Assembly (NCBI GenBank): GCA_030848705.1
Contig: JAUIZM010000014.1
Location: 5,868,012 to 5,932,011 of the forward strand
From: Heracleum sosnowskyi
Lineage: Eukaryota; Streptophyta; Magnoliopsida; Apiales; Apiaceae
Direction: 5' to 3'
DNA: 64,000 nt
Shown piece after piece: positions 62,640 through 64,000 of this stretch (position 1 is its first letter; the number at the start of each line of letters is the position of its first letter). The position numbers and the translations under genes are program-made. The notes under the pieces were generated by a model, which saw only the letters and a list, made by a program, of their open reading frames with translations, was not told the DNA's origin and did not search any database.

Positions 62640-64000
62640 TCAAAAAACGAGGTTCCGGACATTTTTCTTCCAATTTTTTTTGTCACGTGCTAAAATAGAG
62701 GTACAAAATGGACGTACGGACCAAAAAAACGCGAAATTTCATTTTTGGAAATGGGTTTTTTCGACCCCCGAAAATGGGAAAAAACCCACTTTTTGGCCAA
62801 AAACTGGTTTCACTGGCATTTTCACGCCCTCAAGAAATGAGGTTCCAGACATTTTTCTTCCGATTTTTTTTGTAACGTGCTAAAATAGAGGTACAAAATG
62901 GACGTACGGACCAAAAAACGCGAATTTTCATTTCCGGAAATGGGTTTTTTCGACCCCCGAAAATGGGAAAAAACCCACTTTTTGGCCCAAAACTGGTTTC
63001 ACTGGCATTTTCACGCCCTCAAAACATGAGGTTCCGGACATTTTTCTTCCGATTTTTTTTATCACGTGCTAAAATAGAGGTACAAAATGGACGTACGGAC
63101 CAAAAAAACGTGAAATTTCATTTCCGGAAATGGGGTTTTTTCGACCCCCGAAAATGGGAAAAAACCCACTTTTTGGCCCAAAACTGGTTTCACTGGCATT
63201 TTCACGCCCTCAAAAAATGAGGTTCCGGACATTTTTCTTCCGATTGTTTTTGTCACGTGCTAAAATAGAGTTACAAAATGGACGTACGGACCAAAAAACG
63301 CGAATTTTCATTTCCGAAAAAGGTTTTTTTCGACCCCCAAAAATGGGAAAAAACCCACTTTTTGGCCCAAAACTGGTTTCACTGGCATTTTCACGCCCTC
63401 AAAAAAACGAGGTTCCGGACATTTTTCTTCCAATTTTTTTTTGTCACGTGCTAAAATAGAGGTACAAAATGGACGTACGGACCAAAAAAACGCGAAATTT
63501 CATTTTTGGAAATGGGGTTTTTTCGACCCCCGAAAATGGGAAAAAACCCACCACTTTTGGCCAAAAACTGGTTTCACTGGCATTTTCACGCCCTCAAAAA
63601 ATGAGGTTCCAGACATTTTTCTTCCGATTTTTTTTGTAACGTGCTAAAATAGAGGTACAAAATGGACGTACGGACCAAAAAAACGCGAATTTTCATTTCC
63701 GGAAATGGGTTTTTTTCGACCCCCCGAAAATGGGAAAAAACCCACTTTTTGGCCCAAAACTGGTTTCACTGGCATTTTCACGCCCTCAAAACATGAGGTT
63801 CCGGACATTTTTCTTCCGATTTTTTTATCACGTGCTAAAAATAGAGGTACAAAATGGACGTACGGACCAAAAAAACGTGAAATTTCATTTCCGGAAATGG
63901 GTTTTTTCGACCCCCGAAAATGGGAAAAAACCCACTTTTTGGCCCAAAACTGGTTTCACTGGCATTTTCACGCCCTCAAAAAATGAGGTTCCGGACATTT
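62640..64000 (+). repeat. Higher-order duplication: 4-mer (about 765 bp), second copy rich in single-base insertions
   Basis: A CATTTTTGG monomer, then AATGAGGTTCCAGAC, then CAAAACATGAGG, then a CGTGAAATTTC monomer occur in the same order from about 62.7 kb and again from about 63.48 kb, offset 764-768 bp. The second copy carries extra bases in homopolymers (for example GGGGTTTTTT, CCCCCCG) and CCCACCACTTTTGG. It continues beyond the window. Confidence 0.7.

Larger units (their letters stand above)
4634..64000 (+). repeat. 189-bp satellite DNA array, about 314 monomers, continues past the right edge
   Basis: The landmark AGGTTCCGGAC recurs at 4634, 4823, 5012, 5201 and so on every 189 bp, up to 63986. 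The span of 59,352 bp equals 314 periods plus 6 bp. All monomers are head to tail. Landmarks in order: AGGTTCCGGACATTTTTCTT, a run of about eight T, CACGTG, GTACAAAATGGACGTACGG, a run of A, CGCGAA, CATTTCCGGAAATG, GGGTTTTTTCGACCCCCG, GGGAAAAAACCCAC, GGTTTCACTGGCATTTTCAC and GCCCTCAAAAAACG. Recurrent monomer types differ at a few sites: GAGGTAC or GAGTTAC; CATTTCCGG, CATTTCTGG, CATTTTTGG or CATTTCCGAAAAA; GTCACGTG, ATCACGTG, GTAACGTG or ATCACATG; GGCCC or GGCCA; AAACGAGG or AAATGAGG. The length is in the range of plant satellites that wrap one nucleosome. No gene is interspersed. Whether it is centromeric, subtelomeric or interstitial cannot be told from this sequence, and I do not recognise the family. 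Confidence 0.97.

Noticed and set aside
4664..63986. More than a hundred ORFs of 60-474 codons in the array on both strands
   Set aside because: They repeat a 63-codon unit fixed by the 189-bp period, overlap in two frames, and end wherever a GTAACG monomer or indel occurs. No start context or domain supports coding.
4634..64000. CRISPR-like regular repeat
   Set aside because: Repeats are contiguous 189-bp units with no unique spacers, and the setting is a plant genome.
4634..64000. rDNA intergenic spacer subrepeats
   Set aside because: No rRNA gene sequence is present, and 59 kb of one repeat is far beyond a usual spacer.

Overview
The window looks like plant nuclear repeat DNA. The left 4.6 kb holds the 3' part of a decayed Ty3/gypsy LTR retrotransposon, read on the minus strand. 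The remaining 59.4 kb is a single head-to-tail satellite array that runs off the right edge. I find no unique host gene, rRNA, tRNA or CRISPR array. The plant assignment rests on the integrase type (HHCC zinc finger, DDE core with D-X35-E, GPY/F C-terminus, no chromodomain), which fits the non-chromoviral Tat/Ogre group. It is also supported by an intron-bearing ORF antisense to pol in the element's 3' region, as described for Tat-group elements such as Grande and Retand. I cannot name the species, and I do not recognise the satellite.

Layout. 1-1279 (+): the 3' end of an antisense gene. Two ORFs join in frame across a 113-nt GT-AG intron, and the product has a coiled coil and a Pro-rich tail. 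1280-3234: non-coding 3' region of the element, containing a cluster of imperfect hairpins with co-varying stems (1898-2277), four 22-bp direct repeats (2287-2374), a 31/32-bp minisatellite whose units are each a hairpin (2446-2696) and a 45-bp direct duplication. 3235-4635 (-): the last RNase H residues plus a nearly full integrase, broken by one in-frame TAG six codons before the catalytic Glu. At about 4634 the pol reading frame is cut inside RNase H and the satellite starts with an intact monomer.

4634-64000: a 189-bp tandem repeat. The phase advances by 59,352 bp between the first and last monomer starts I measured, which equals 314 periods plus 6 bp, so mean length is almost exactly 189 bp. 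Every monomer has the same orientation. Variant monomers are arranged in nested higher-order repeats (HORs): 16-mer x2 (3024 bp), 11-mer x3 (2080 bp), 7-mer x5 (about 1.31 kb), 6-mer x2 (1133 bp), overlapping 8-, 19- and 27-mer duplications, another 11-mer x2 (2079 bp), and a multi-marker block recurring four times at 8.1-8.7 kb. Most diagnostic variants are transitions at CpG sites. Because 189 is a multiple of 3, long ORFs appear in two plus-strand frames across the array. I treat them as by-products of the repeat, not as genes.

The most interesting points are the satellite with its recent multi-scale HOR history, the abrupt satellite/RNase H junction with no decayed edge monomers, the spliced antisense ORF, and the hairpin families with co-varying stems. 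All coordinates of HOR edges are approximate because neighbouring monomers are so alike.
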